Positions 33,865 to 42,326 of a stretch of DNA of 61,015 nucleotides are shown here, piece by piece (the first letter of the stretch is position 1; the number at the start of each line of letters is the position of its first letter). The notes below the pieces were generated by a model, which worked only from the letters and a program-made list of their open reading frames with translations, made no database searches and had not been told where the DNA came from. Source of the DNA: Clostridium sp. AM30-24 (GTDB taxonomy: Bacteria > Bacillota > Clostridia > Lachnospirales > Lachnospiraceae); NCBI RefSeq assembly GCF_003480435.1, contig NZ_QUJB01000016.1, forward strand, positions 1 through 61,015, given 5' to 3'. Both the position numbers and the translations under genes were made by a program.

Positions 33865-35109
33865 CTATTCCGGACAAACGATCTTACCGGCCACCGCGCA
33901 TGCCGCAGCTGTTCTCGGGGAGGCGAGATAGATCTGGACTTTGGATGTTCCCATACGTCCAAGGAAGTTGCGGTTGTTGGTAGCGACAACACGTTCACCG
34001 TCAGTCAGGATACCGCCCGCGCGTCCGCAGCAGAGGCCGCAGCCCGGGTGGGTGATCATAGCGCCTGCCTCGGCCAGAGTCTCGAGGATTCCGAGATCAG
34101 CAGCCTGTTTGTAGATCTTGCGGCTTGCCGGAGTCACGATGAGCTTTACAAATTTTGCAACCTGTCTGCCCTTTAAAACTTCCGCAGCCGCAGCCAGATC
34201 CTCAAGACGTCCGTTTGTGCAGGAACCGATGAATACCTGATCGATCTCTGTGCCCTCAAGTTCGCTGACATTGCGGATCTTGTCGACCTGGGACGGACAT
34301 GCCATAACCGGAACGAAGTCCTCGGCGTTGTATTCCATCACGCGGCAGTAATTTGCGTCTGCGTCGCCGAAAAGACTCTTCTGGTAGTCATTTAAGGTAA
34401 CATTGCAGTATTCCGCCGTCTTCTCGTCCGGTGTGAACAGAGCGCACTTTGCGCCGGCCTCAATGGCCATGTTGGAGATCGTCATACGGCTTGCGACTGT
34501 CATGCTCTCCACTGCGCTTCCGGAGAACTCCAGAGCCTTATAAGTAGCGCCGTCCGCGCCGAGATCACCGATGAGACGGAGAATTACGTCCTTGGACATA
34601 ACATTCTCCGGCAGTTTTCCGTTGATAATGACTTTGATGGTCTCCGGCACACGGATCCACATGGTTCCGGTGCCTAAGATACTTGCCATCTCCGTGTAGC
34701 CGATACCGGAAGAGAACGCACCGACACAGCCGTAAGTCGTTGTGTGGCTGTCTGTACCAAAGGCAACATCGCCCGGTTTTACATATCCGGCCTCTGTCAT
34801 CAACTGGTGGCAGATTCCGTCGCTTCTGTGGACGTGGGTCATGCCGTATTTTGCGGCGAACTCATCGCCGACATGAAAATGTCTTGTATCGTCAAGCTGG
34901 CTTGCCGGAACAAGGTGGTCGTAGATCAGAACGACCTTATCCGGATCCCACAGCTTTTCAAAGCCCATCTCTTTAAATTTCTCCGCCACGAACGGAATAA
35001 AAATGTCGTGGATCATGACGCGGTCAACATTTACGGTCACGATATCACCCGGCTTTACGGACCTGCCGGTGTTATGTTCAACGATCTTCTCAATTACAGT
35101 CTTTCCCAT
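33865..35109 (-). CDS. Aconitase-family dehydratase, large subunit (LeuC-type), pair 1
   Basis: A 414-residue [4Fe-4S] hydro-lyase large subunit of the LeuC/homoaconitase/2,3-dimethylmalate dehydratase group. The cluster cysteines are in FIGSCTNGR and HPGCGLCCG, and the substrate-binding FGTDSHTTTYG is present. ATG 35109 was chosen because GGGAGG lies 8 bases upstream; the in-frame ATG at 35139 has none. It follows its small subunit by 16 bp. A second, different pair lies directly upstream, and no leuA or leuB is near, so the substrate (3-isopropylmalate, citraconate or dimethylmalate types) cannot be assigned. Confidence 0.85.
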   Translation of the reverse strand: MGKTVIEKIVEHNTGRSVKPGDIVTVNVDRVMIHDIFIPFVAEKFKEMGFEKLWDPDKVVLIYDHLVPASQLDDTRHFHVGDEFAAKYGMTHVHRSDGICHQLMTEAGYVKPGDVAFGTDSHTTTYGCVGAFSSGIGYTEMASILGTGTMWIRVPETIKVIINGKLPENVMSKDVILRLIGDLGADGATYKALEFSGSAVESMTVASRMTISNMAIEAGAKCALFTPDEKTAEYCNVTLNDYQKSLFGDADANYCRVMEYNAEDFVPVMACPSQVDKIRNVSELEGTEIDQVFIGSCTNGRLEDLAAAAEVLKGRQVAKFVKLIVTPASRKIYKQAADLGILETLAEAGAMITHPGCGLCCGRAGGILTDGERVVATNNRNFLGRMGTSKVQIYLASPRTAAACAVAGKIVCPE

Positions 35110-35125
35110 TTCGTTTTCCTCCCGT

Positions 35126-35617
35126 TCAGTCCAAACCATTCAGCTTGCGCATGGCCTTGACAAGGCCGCCTGCGCGGATAATGTCCATCAGATTCTCGGG
35201 AAGAGACGCAATCGGGTACTCTTTTCCGTTGTAGTCGATGTGCTCGTTCATCACAACGGATACGGTATCGCCCTCTTTGATGTCATCGTAGAGTGTCGGC
35301 TGTTCGATGAGGAGCAGGCCGTTGTTGATGGAGTTGCGGAAGAAGATCCTCGCGAAGGATTTCGCGATCACGCACTGGATTCCCAACGCTTTGATGATCT
35401 CCGGTGCCTGTTCTCTGGAAGAACCGCAGCCGAAGTTTTTTCCGGCAACGATGATGTCACCGGGCTTGATCTGGGCAGCCAGCTCCGGGCGGAGCGGGGA
35501 AAATCCATACTGTTTCATATCGTCAATGGTCTTTAATGCAAGGTACTCGGTCGGGATGATGATATCGGTGTCGATGTCATCGCCCAGGACCCAGACCTTT
35601 CCAGTCATTTTTTCCAT
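35126..35617 (-). CDS. Aconitase-family dehydratase, small subunit (LeuD-type), pair 1
   Basis: A 163-residue swivel-domain subunit that completes the active site of the large subunit encoded next. It has DDIDTDIIIPTEYLALK (residues 12-28) and the conserved GKNFGCGSSREQAP. The substrate-discriminating loop after the Tyr-Leu reads YLALK, unlike YLLLP of pair 2, so the two enzymes probably prefer different acids. GAGGA precedes the ATG by 8 bases. Upstream lies a full copy of the MITE-like repeat, which separates the two pairs. Confidence 0.85.
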   Translation of the reverse strand: MEKMTGKVWVLGDDIDTDIIIPTEYLALKTIDDMKQYGFSPLRPELAAQIKPGDIIVAGKNFGCGSSREQAPEIIKALGIQCVIAKSFARIFFRNSINNGLLLIEQPTLYDDIKEGDTVSVVMNEHIDYNGKEYPIASLPENLMDIIRAGGLVKAMRKLNGLD

Positions 35618-35711
35618 GTAAATATCCTCGATTTCTATACAAATATAGTGATCATATTCAAAAATGCATATTGCCGTATCATTCTGGCAAATACCAATAA
35701 GTAATTTATCC

Positions 35712-35844
35712 GTAACTGTTCAGTGGGTCTGCGCACTTGCTGCGCTGACCGTAAGAAAACATAGGCTGGAAGGCAAAAATCCCATCAGCGAAGCTGATCT
35801 GGAATGGATTTTTGCACGTAACTATGAAGGTACTGAATAGTTAC
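35712..35844. repeat. MITE-like repeat, copy 2
   Basis: Exactly 133 bp like copy 1, with about 8 differences. The ends are GTAACTGTTCAG (35712-35723) and CTGAATAGTTAC (35833-35844), one mismatch from a perfect inverted repeat. ATTTAT occurs near each side (35704-35709 and 35845-35850), but there is no clean target duplication, so it is the older of the two. Confidence 0.88.
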
Positions 35845-35881
35845 ATTTATTCTATGTATAGGGGCATTACTGGTGGAACGA

Positions 35882-35915
35882 CACTTCTGCCTGTATAAAA
35901 GTACAGGCAGAAGTG
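35882..35915 (-). terminator. Perfect hairpin after leuCD-type pair 2
   Basis: ACTTCTGCCTGTA and TACAGGCAGAAGT form a 13-bp perfect stem about 30 bp past the stop. There is no U tract on either strand, so it may stabilise the 3' end rather than terminate alone. Confidence 0.55.
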
Positions 35916-35942
35916 AAAATAGTCTTTACAAATCGGTGCAGA

Positions 35943-37193
35943 TTATAAATCACTCGCTAATGCAATCTCGCCCTTAATAGCAGACGCCGTAACCGTCGCT
36001 GCGGATCCAAGATATACCTTGGAGCTCGGATGACCTGCGCGGCCCTTAAAGTTTCTCGTACCGGTGCTGATCAGGACTTCGTTCTCGCCGATCACACCCT
36101 GGCAGCTGCCCCAGCATACGCTGCAGTTCGGGTTCATAACAATTGCACCGGCTTCCATAAAGATGTCGATCAGGCCTTCCTTCAGTGCCTGGAGATAGAC
36201 AGTCTGGCTTGCCGGAACCACAAGGAAACGAACTTTTTCAGCGACTTTCTTTCCTTTAATAATAGAAGCGCCGACTCTCAGATCCTCGATACGTCCGTTG
36301 TTGCAGGAACCTAAGAATGCCTCGTCGATCTTCACGCCGCGGACTTCCTCAGCCGGAACCAGGTTATCAACGAAGTCTGGTTTTGCCACTACCGGACGGA
36401 TCTTGGAGAGGTCAAAGGTATATTCTCTCGCGTATACAGCATCCGGATCGCTCTTAAAGAGTGCCTTCGGCTTTCTTCCGTGAGCTTCCAGATATTCGAT
36501 GGCTTTCTCATCCGGCTCAAAGATACCGGTCTTTGCACCTGCCTCAACAGCCATGTTGCAGAGGACCATACGCTCGCTGATGCTTAATGTCTTAGCGCCT
36601 TCGCCGGTGAACTCCATAACCTGGTAGTTGCAGCCGTTTGCGCCGATGGTGCCGATGATGGTTAAGATCAGGTCTCTCGCGTAAACGCCTTCCGGCAGCT
36701 TTCCGACGAGGTTGAATTTTACAGTCTCCGGAACAAGAACCCAGGATTTTCCTGTCACCATGCCGTAGAGGAGGTCTGTACATCCAACTCCGGTACCGAA
36801 GGCGCCGAGAGCGCCGTAGGAACATGTGTGGCTGTCAGCGCCGAAGATCAGTTCACCCGGACATACATAATGTTCCATCATGACCTGGTGGCAGACGCCT
36901 TTTCCCTCCCAGAAATCAATGTTGTTTTCCTTCGCGAAGTCGCGCATCTTCTTCTGGGATGCCGCTGTCTTCGGGCAGTCGGACGGAACATTGTGGTCTA
37001 CAATGAATACCATCTTCTTTGTGTCCGCGATATGCGGATGTTTTAATTTATTGCGGTACATGTCAACGGTCAGATGGGTAGTTCCGTCGTTACTCATCAT
37101 ACGGTCTAATGTTACAGTATGGATATCTCCCGGTTTTACGTAGTCAACTCCGGCTGCCGCCGCAATGATCTTTTCTGCGATTGTCATTCCCAT
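35943..37193 (-). CDS. Aconitase-family dehydratase, large subunit (LeuC-type), pair 2
   Basis: A 416-residue [4Fe-4S] hydro-lyase large subunit, homologous to but clearly different from pair 1. FGADSHTCSYG and the cluster segments FLGSCNNGR and NPNCSVCWG are present; the SCNNG and CSVCW variants differ from pair 1 (SCTNG, CGLCC). ATG 37193 has AGGAGG 9 bases upstream. It follows its small subunit by 4 bp. Upstream control appears to involve a LysR-type site. It may be the true isopropylmalate isomerase or a catabolic paralogue. Confidence 0.85.
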   Translation of the reverse strand: MGMTIAEKIIAAAAGVDYVKPGDIHTVTLDRMMSNDGTTHLTVDMYRNKLKHPHIADTKKMVFIVDHNVPSDCPKTAASQKKMRDFAKENNIDFWEGKGVCHQVMMEHYVCPGELIFGADSHTCSYGALGAFGTGVGCTDLLYGMVTGKSWVLVPETVKFNLVGKLPEGVYARDLILTIIGTIGANGCNYQVMEFTGEGAKTLSISERMVLCNMAVEAGAKTGIFEPDEKAIEYLEAHGRKPKALFKSDPDAVYAREYTFDLSKIRPVVAKPDFVDNLVPAEEVRGVKIDEAFLGSCNNGRIEDLRVGASIIKGKKVAEKVRFLVVPASQTVYLQALKEGLIDIFMEAGAIVMNPNCSVCWGSCQGVIGENEVLISTGTRNFKGRAGHPSSKVYLGSAATVTASAIKGEIALASDL

Positions 37194-37197
37194 TGTC

Positions 37198-37680
37198 TTA
37201 GTCCTCCTCACGGTTTAAAGAGGCGATCAGTCCGCCCTGATTTAAGATGTTCTGCATATATTCCGGAAGCTTTGTGCAGGAATAGGTCTTTCCGTTTGCG
37301 TGGGCAGTTCCGTCAGACATGGAAAGTTCCATGGTGTCGCCGGTCTTTACATCATCCGGCAGGTCTTTACAGACGATAACCGGAAGTCCGATGTTGATGG
37401 CATTTCTATAGAAGATCCTCGCGAAGGATTTCGCAACAACAGCCTGTACGCCGAGAGCCTTTAAGACACCCGGTGCCTGTTCTCTGGAAGAACCGCAGCC
37501 GAAGTTCTCACCGCCTACTACGAAATCACCCGGTTTTACTTTTTTCGGGAAATCCGGGTCAAGAGACTCGAATGTGTGCTCTTTCATCTCTTCCAGATTT
37601 GGTAAGAGCAGATACTGGGATGCAATGATCTGATCGGTATCAAGGTCATTATGAAATTTAAAGATCGTTCCTTCTGCCAT
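37198..37680 (-). CDS. Aconitase-family dehydratase, small subunit (LeuD-type), pair 2
   Basis: A 160-residue swivel subunit with NDLDTDQIIASQYLLLPN (residues 10-27) and GGENFGCGSSREQAP. It is the first gene of the operon and lies 4 bp before its large subunit. AAAGGAAC precedes the ATG. The promoter has a good -10 but poor -35 and a dyad centred near -65, the usual layout for LysR-type activation; no lysR gene is in this window. Confidence 0.85.
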   Translation of the reverse strand: MAEGTIFKFHNDLDTDQIIASQYLLLPNLEEMKEHTFESLDPDFPKKVKPGDFVVGGENFGCGSSREQAPGVLKALGVQAVVAKSFARIFYRNAINIGLPVIVCKDLPDDVKTGDTMELSMSDGTAHANGKTYSCTKLPEYMQNILNQGGLIASLNREED

Positions 37681-37781
37681 GACTTTATATGTTCCTTTCT
37701 TATCTAAGAAATATTAAAAGACAGCTGCAAAAATCCAGACCGTCAGCCGCCTTAACAGTTCATGAATTCTTTCGTTTCCTC

Positions 37782-37847
37782 ATTATAGCATAGGATTAGG
37801 CATAAATAAAATGGCGCGTATTGATATGGCACATAACTTAAAGTTAT
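37782..37847 (-). promoter_or_regulatory. LysR-type activated promoter of leuCD-type pair 2
   Basis: On the minus strand TATAAT (37787-37782) has no good -35 at 17 bp (TTTATT). A perfect 15-bp palindrome ATAACTTAAAGTTAT (37833-37847), matching the LysR T-N11-A form, is centred at 37840, about 65 bp before the predicted start near 37775, the standard position of a LysR recognition site. Confidence 0.65.
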
Positions 37848-37890
37848 AAAATTATGATGCTTTCCAACGCCGGGAAAAGGCCATAAAAAT

Positions 37891-37974
37891 TGCTGCAGTT
37901 AAACTCTGTATTTGAACGGACATGACAGCTGTATTTTTACACTGTCGGTCGGATCATCACGGAAAACTGCAGCA
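37891..37974 (-). terminator. Inverted repeat after the metallo-beta-lactamase-fold gene
   Basis: TGCTGCAGTT (37891-37900) and AACTGCAGCA (37965-37974) form a perfect 10-bp pair with a 64-nt loop; leftward it ends in ATTTTTAT. It lies just past the stop at 37996. Long loops make termination less certain. Confidence 0.5.
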
Positions 37975-37995
37975 AAAATGGAACTTATCGGTTTA

Positions 37996-38616
37996 TTACA
38001 GCTTTAAAACCGCCGTCTGCGGTCTCGTCTCGGCCGTCAGGAGCAGTGTATTGGAATCGTACTCCACTACATTTCGGCAGAGTCCCGTAAATTCCTCGAG
38101 ACGTCCGATCACCGGATAGCCAAAATGGTCGGAACGGTAGTGCATCGGAATCACAACGCGGGGAGCGAGGTCATCTGCCAGAGCTTTTGCCTGAACAGCG
38201 TCGATAGTGTAGTAGCCGCCGACCGGGATCAGGATCGCGTCGAGATGCTTTAACAGATCCTTTTGTTCTCTGATAAGAGGACATCCGATATCACCCATAT
38301 GGGCAATTTTAAGCCCGTCTGATTCTAAAATGTGGATCCGGTTTGGTCCGCGGAGGGCTCCCTGTTCCGGGTCATGCCAGGTGTCGATCTTCGTGATGGA
38401 AAACGGGTTCTTTGTCTCGCTGTGCTTTAAGGTCACTGCGTCCGTGTACCCGTGGTCACCATGTTCGTGGCTGCAGAGTACCATGTCCGCGGTGAGGGAA
38501 AGCGGAGCGAGTCCCGGTACTGTATTCGGGCCATATGGATCAAAAACAATGGAAAAACCATCTTTTTCAACGGTAAAACAGGAATGACCATTCCAGGTGA
38601 TAGAAATAGAATTCAT
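37996..38616 (-). CDS. Metallo-beta-lactamase-fold hydrolase (UlaG-like)
   Basis: A 206-residue MBL-fold metal-dependent hydrolase. The metal site SHEHGDHGY (near residue 50) is followed by HMGDIGCPL and IPMHYRSDHFG, as in UlaG/YtkL-type proteins. UlaG opens L-ascorbate-6-phosphate lactone, but most short members have no known substrate. GAGGAGGAC precedes the ATG. The gene is monocistronic, divergent from the M20 peptidase gene. Confidence 0.88.
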   Translation of the reverse strand: MNSISITWNGHSCFTVEKDGFSIVFDPYGPNTVPGLAPLSLTADMVLCSHEHGDHGYTDAVTLKHSETKNPFSITKIDTWHDPEQGALRGPNRIHILESDGLKIAHMGDIGCPLIREQKDLLKHLDAILIPVGGYYTIDAVQAKALADDLAPRVVIPMHYRSDHFGYPVIGRLEEFTGLCRNVVEYDSNTLLLTAETRPQTAVLKL

Positions 38617-38783
38617 AATTATGTCCTCCTCTCGAGCAGTTAGAAATGATTGAGCAGATGACTATATTTTATCATGAAACGCAGGGAGATTCAATGGACG
38701 AAAAGAAAGGACCCATCTGGTTTACGCAAGGCGTGAACAGTAACCCCATCTGTGCCAGAGTGAGAAATTCATGTGATCAGTGC

Positions 38784-38813
38784 TTGAGAAATTGGGAGAA
38801 AAAGCAGTATAAT
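38784..38813 (+). promoter_or_regulatory. Promoter of the M20 peptidase gene
   Basis: TTGAGA (38784-38789) and TATAAT (38808-38813) with an 18-bp spacer, about 40 bp before the start codon. Confidence 0.65.
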
Positions 38814-38851
38814 AGTGGATATAATATCGGGCATAACAGGAGGAAATGGCG

Positions 38852-39994
38852 ATGGATCTTACACAGGTAAAGCACGAGATTGAAACATTGGCGGAGAAAT
38901 ACCGGGATGAGTTTGAGGCGGTCAGTGCATGCATATTTGTTCATCCGGAGCTGGCATACCATGAAATGCTGGCGCAGGATCAGCTGTGCGGGTTGCTGGA
39001 AAAGCATGGCTTTAAAGTACAGCGGGGAGCCGGCTCTCTGGAGACCGCATTTGTGGCAGAATACCGGAGCGGAAAGCCAGGAATGACCTTTGCCTTTATG
39101 TGCGAGTACGACGCGCTCCCTGAAATTGGACATGCATGCGGACACAATCTGATCGGCACCAGCGGAGCCGGCGCCGGTGTGATATTAAAAGAAATCATGG
39201 AAAAATACGGGATCGGCGGAACCCTGAAGGTTCTTGGAACACCGGCAGAGGAAAACGGAAGCGGAAAGATCACGATGCTGGACGAAGGAATTTTCGACGA
39301 TGTGGATATGGCACTGATCATGCATCCGAGTGATATGTCCATGGCAGATGATATCTCATTTGCAGCCGTAAATAAGACCTATACCTTCACCGGAAAACCG
39401 GCACATACCGCAGCGTGCCCGTGGATGGGGGCCAGCGCATTAAACGGAGTTCTCCAGATGTTCCATGCGGTAGATTCCCAGAGACTTCATTTTAAGGATT
39501 ACACGAGGGTTCACGGAATTATCCTGGAGGGCGGAACCGTTGTGAATATTGTTCCGGAGAAAGCTGTATGCCGGTTTAATATCCGGGCATTAGACGCAGG
39601 CTATTTAGAAGAAGTAATCGCAGTCATTGACCGCTGCGCAAAGGGTGCGGCGATTTGCGCCGGTGTAGAGGTTGAGATCAAACAGGACGGTTATCTCATC
39701 AAGGATGTGCGCAACAACCGGGAACTTGTGACGGCAGTGGAGAAAAATATGGACCTGATCGGAGAACACCACATTCCGCGGGATCTGACTCAGGGAATCG
39801 GATCCACGGATGTCGGCAATGTAACTCAGGCACTACCTGCAGCCCAGTTCTATATCGGTGTGGGCGAAGGCTTGGGAACCCATACAGCAGCATTTGCGGA
39901 CGCTGCAGGAGGCGAAGCAGGAAGACGTGCTCTCACTGCCGCAGTAAAGGTGCTGGCAATGACAGGACTTGATATGATGTCCGGCCGATCATAA
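38852..39994 (+). CDS. M20-family amidohydrolase (AbgB/PM20D2-like)
   Basis: A 380-residue M20 metallopeptidase of the subgroup that includes p-aminobenzoyl-glutamate hydrolase AbgB and mammalian PM20D2. Signature segments are MCEYDALPEIGHACGHNLIG (near 75-94), the metal Glu pair in GTPAEENGSGK, and FTGKPAHTAACPW in the lid domain. It is a different subfamily from the M20D gene at 6599. ATG 38852 was preferred because AGGAGG lies 8 bases upstream, against 2 bases for ATG 38846. Monocistronic; it ends at a shared terminator with the histidine kinase gene. Confidence 0.88.
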   Translation: MDLTQVKHEIETLAEKYRDEFEAVSACIFVHPELAYHEMLAQDQLCGLLEKHGFKVQRGAGSLETAFVAEYRSGKPGMTFAFMCEYDALPEIGHACGHNLIGTSGAGAGVILKEIMEKYGIGGTLKVLGTPAEENGSGKITMLDEGIFDDVDMALIMHPSDMSMADDISFAAVNKTYTFTGKPAHTAACPWMGASALNGVLQMFHAVDSQRLHFKDYTRVHGIILEGGTVVNIVPEKAVCRFNIRALDAGYLEEVIAVIDRCAKGAAICAGVEVEIKQDGYLIKDVRNNRELVTAVEKNMDLIGEHHIPRDLTQGIGSTDVGNVTQALPAAQFYIGVGEGLGTHTAAFADAAGGEAGRRALTAAVKVLAMTGLDMMSGRS

Positions 39995-40080
39995 AAATAA
40001 CAAAGCATGAAGGTGGCTGTTCATGCGATCAGGACGAAGATGAAAGAAGCCTAAGAAAACAGAAGAAATTGACAGAAATA

Positions 40081-40128
40081 AAAATCTCTGCCCGGACACA
40101 TCGAGGTGTGACCGGGCAGAGATTTTTT
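40081..40128. terminator. Bidirectional terminator
   Basis: AAAATCTCTGCCCGG (40081-40095) and CCGGGCAGAGATTTTTT (40112-40128) form a 13-bp stem with T or A runs on both sides, between the convergent M20 and kinase genes. Confidence 0.92.
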
Positions 40129-40134
40129 GCTGTA

Positions 40135-41541
40135 TTACAGCGCCGTTGCCTTCGGCAGCGTAAAGATAAATTCCGACCCGACCCCCTGGGTGCTGATCAC
40201 ATCAATATTTTCCCCATGTGCCTGTATGATCTCTTTTACGATCGCCAGACCGAGTCCTGTTCCCTTCTTATCCTTACCTCTGGAGAGATCCGACTTATAG
40301 AACCGGTCCCAGATCTTCTTGATACTCTCTTTCGGAATACCGATTCCCGTATCCTTCACGGAAATAAAGACTTTCTCGTACTTTAGCGAAGTCTGGATAT
40401 AGATTACAGAGTTCTCACGGCTGAATTTGATGGCGTTGTCGATCAGATTGTAGAGTACCTGCTGGATCTTACCGAGGTCTGCATACACCATCTGGATATC
40501 CGCAGCGAAGGTGAGATCGAGAACGATATCCTTTGCATTGCAGGTTCCCTCGAAGGTTGCTGCGGTATCTTTAATAACACGATTGATATCGAAGTTGCTC
40601 CGTGTCAGGAATCCCTTGCTGTCGAGAGAGTTCAGCGTCAGCATGCCCTGAGTGAGTTTGTTTAAACGCTCTGTCTCAGAGATCAGGATACCGAGATACT
40701 TATCGTATAATTCCGGCGGGATCGTTCCGTCTTTAATCGCTTCCAGATACCCCTTGATGGATGTCAGCGGGGAGCGGAAGTCGTGGGAGACGTTGGCGAT
40801 AAAGGAATGCTGATATTCCTCCATCTTATTTAATTCACTGGACATATAATTTAAGGTGTTGGCAAGATATCCCATCTCATCGGCAGAAGTTACATTGATC
40901 GTATGACTTAAATTTCCTGCCGCGTATTCCTTCGCACCCGCGGTGATCTTCTTTAACGGGACATATACGGTCTTTGTGAACACGAGAAGAATGATCAGGG
41001 ACAGGATGAAAACCACCAGCGCTGTAATGTATACAATGTTAAGGATCCGGTCTTTCCCATGTACGATCTGTTCGATGGGCATATGAATCACCACGTATCC
41101 ATACGTATTGAAATTTCCTGTGATCGGCGCAATGACGGACAGCATGTCTTTATCAAACATGCCGAAAAATCTGCCGGTCATATACGAGCGGTTTCCCGCC
41201 ACGGTGGGATCAAAACCATCGATGGCGGTGCCGATATAGGAGGCTGGGGCAGTCTCCGCAACAACGCTGCCTTTCTGGTTGATGACCCAGGCCTGTGCCT
41301 TTAAGTAGGTGGCAACGGCCTGCAGCTGCGGGTTTGCCGTGGACAGACTGATATTTTTGCCCTGATAGATATCGCTGTAGGTGGAGGCGAGAAGATTCGC
41401 CTCATCGTAGAGCGAGTCAGACTTTTCTTCTAAGAGATACTGGTAGGTGATCTCCGAGGACATGGTCGCGATGAAAATGAAACCGAGAAGACCAAACACC
41501 AGATAGCCGAGAAGAAACTTGGTATAAAGAGAACGGGTCAT
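40135..41541 (-). CDS. Membrane sensor histidine kinase
   Basis: A 468-residue two-component sensor. Membrane segments lie at about 9-31 and 166-190, enclosing an extracytoplasmic domain of ~135 residues. A HAMP linker (190-245) leads to the HisKA region with the phospho-acceptor His253 in VSHDFRSPLTSIKGY. N, G1 and G2 boxes of the ATPase follow (LYNLIDNAIKFS, then VKDTGIGIP and KGTGLGLAIVK). Its ATG overlaps the response regulator stop by four bases (ATGA), so the two are coupled. The stimulus is unknown. Confidence 0.94.
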   Translation of the reverse strand: MTRSLYTKFLLGYLVFGLLGFIFIATMSSEITYQYLLEEKSDSLYDEANLLASTYSDIYQGKNISLSTANPQLQAVATYLKAQAWVINQKGSVVAETAPASYIGTAIDGFDPTVAGNRSYMTGRFFGMFDKDMLSVIAPITGNFNTYGYVVIHMPIEQIVHGKDRILNIVYITALVVFILSLIILLVFTKTVYVPLKKITAGAKEYAAGNLSHTINVTSADEMGYLANTLNYMSSELNKMEEYQHSFIANVSHDFRSPLTSIKGYLEAIKDGTIPPELYDKYLGILISETERLNKLTQGMLTLNSLDSKGFLTRSNFDINRVIKDTAATFEGTCNAKDIVLDLTFAADIQMVYADLGKIQQVLYNLIDNAIKFSRENSVIYIQTSLKYEKVFISVKDTGIGIPKESIKKIWDRFYKSDLSRGKDKKGTGLGLAIVKEIIQAHGENIDVISTQGVGSEFIFTLPKATAL

Positions 41542-42248
41542 CGTCGTACCTCAAATTTATAACCGATTCCCCAGACAGTGGACAGCGCCCAGTTCTCGTC
41601 GTCGCGGATCTTCTCGCGAAGACGTTTGATGTGGACATCAACAGTCCGGGTGTCACCGATATACTCATAGCCCCAGATATGATCCAACAGCTGTTCTCGG
41701 GTAAAGACCTGATTCGGAGAGGAGGCAAGGAAGTATAAAAGTTCCAGCTCCTTCGGCGGCATATCCACAGAGTGACCTTTGTAGAGGACGGAATAGTTCG
41801 TCAGGTTGACGATGAGATTCGGATACTCCACATATTCTCCCTGCTGTTTTGTCGCAGCGGACATACTGACCGGGGCCGCCTGATAGCGGCGGAGAACAGC
41901 CTTGACTCTGGCGACAAGTTCTTTTGAATCGAACGGCTTGATCATATAGTCATCGGCACCGAGCTCCAGACCTAAAACTTTGTCGAAGACCTCGCCCTTT
42001 GCGGACAGCATGATGATCGGTACCTGAGAGGTCGTGCGGATCTCCCGGCAGACCTGATAGCCATCCATGCCCGGCAGCATCAGGTCGAGAAGGATCAGGT
42101 TCGGCTTAAAGACTGGAACCTCCTTCAATGCGGATTCTCCGTCCCCGACGATCTTTGTATCATAACATTCTTTCATCAGGTACAGGGAAATTAACTCTGC
42201 AATATTCTCGTCATCGTCGACGATGAGAATTCTCTGTTTATCGACCAT
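41538..42248 (-). CDS. OmpR-family response regulator
   Basis: A 236-residue response regulator with an N-terminal receiver (acidic pocket VDDDENI, phospho-acceptor Asp55 in LILLDLMLPGMDG, and KPFDSKEL) and a C-terminal OmpR winged helix (FTREQLLDHIWGYEY, then TRTVDVHIKRLREKI). AAGGAGG lies 8 bases before the ATG. It is paired with the overlapping histidine kinase, and lies 78 bp after mutS2 on the same strand. Target genes cannot be told. Confidence 0.95.
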   Translation of the reverse strand: MVDKQRILIVDDDENIAELISLYLMKECYDTKIVGDGESALKEVPVFKPNLILLDLMLPGMDGYQVCREIRTTSQVPIIMLSAKGEVFDKVLGLELGADDYMIKPFDSKELVARVKAVLRRYQAAPVSMSAATKQQGEYVEYPNLIVNLTNYSVLYKGHSVDMPPKELELLYFLASSPNQVFTREQLLDHIWGYEYIGDTRTVDVHIKRLREKIRDDENWALSTVWGIGYKFEVRR

Positions 42249-42326
42249 GGAGGTCTCCTCCTTCTAACGTTTATCGTAAAGATTTAAGTTGTTGTCTGTA
42301 AAGCAGGATCGGTTTCTATTTGAAAG

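Larger units (their letters stand above)
35618..35942. other. Intergenic region between the two leuCD-type pairs
   Basis: This 325-bp gap holds the promoter region of pair 1 (35618-35711, AT-rich, with no clear -35/-10 pair), MITE-like copy 2 (35712-35844), and a hairpin after pair 2. No gene is seen. Confidence 0.6.

Noticed and set aside
38646..38870. 74-codon frame upstream of the M20 peptidase gene
   Set aside because: It spans the peptidase promoter and runs into the peptidase start in another frame, with no ribosome site.
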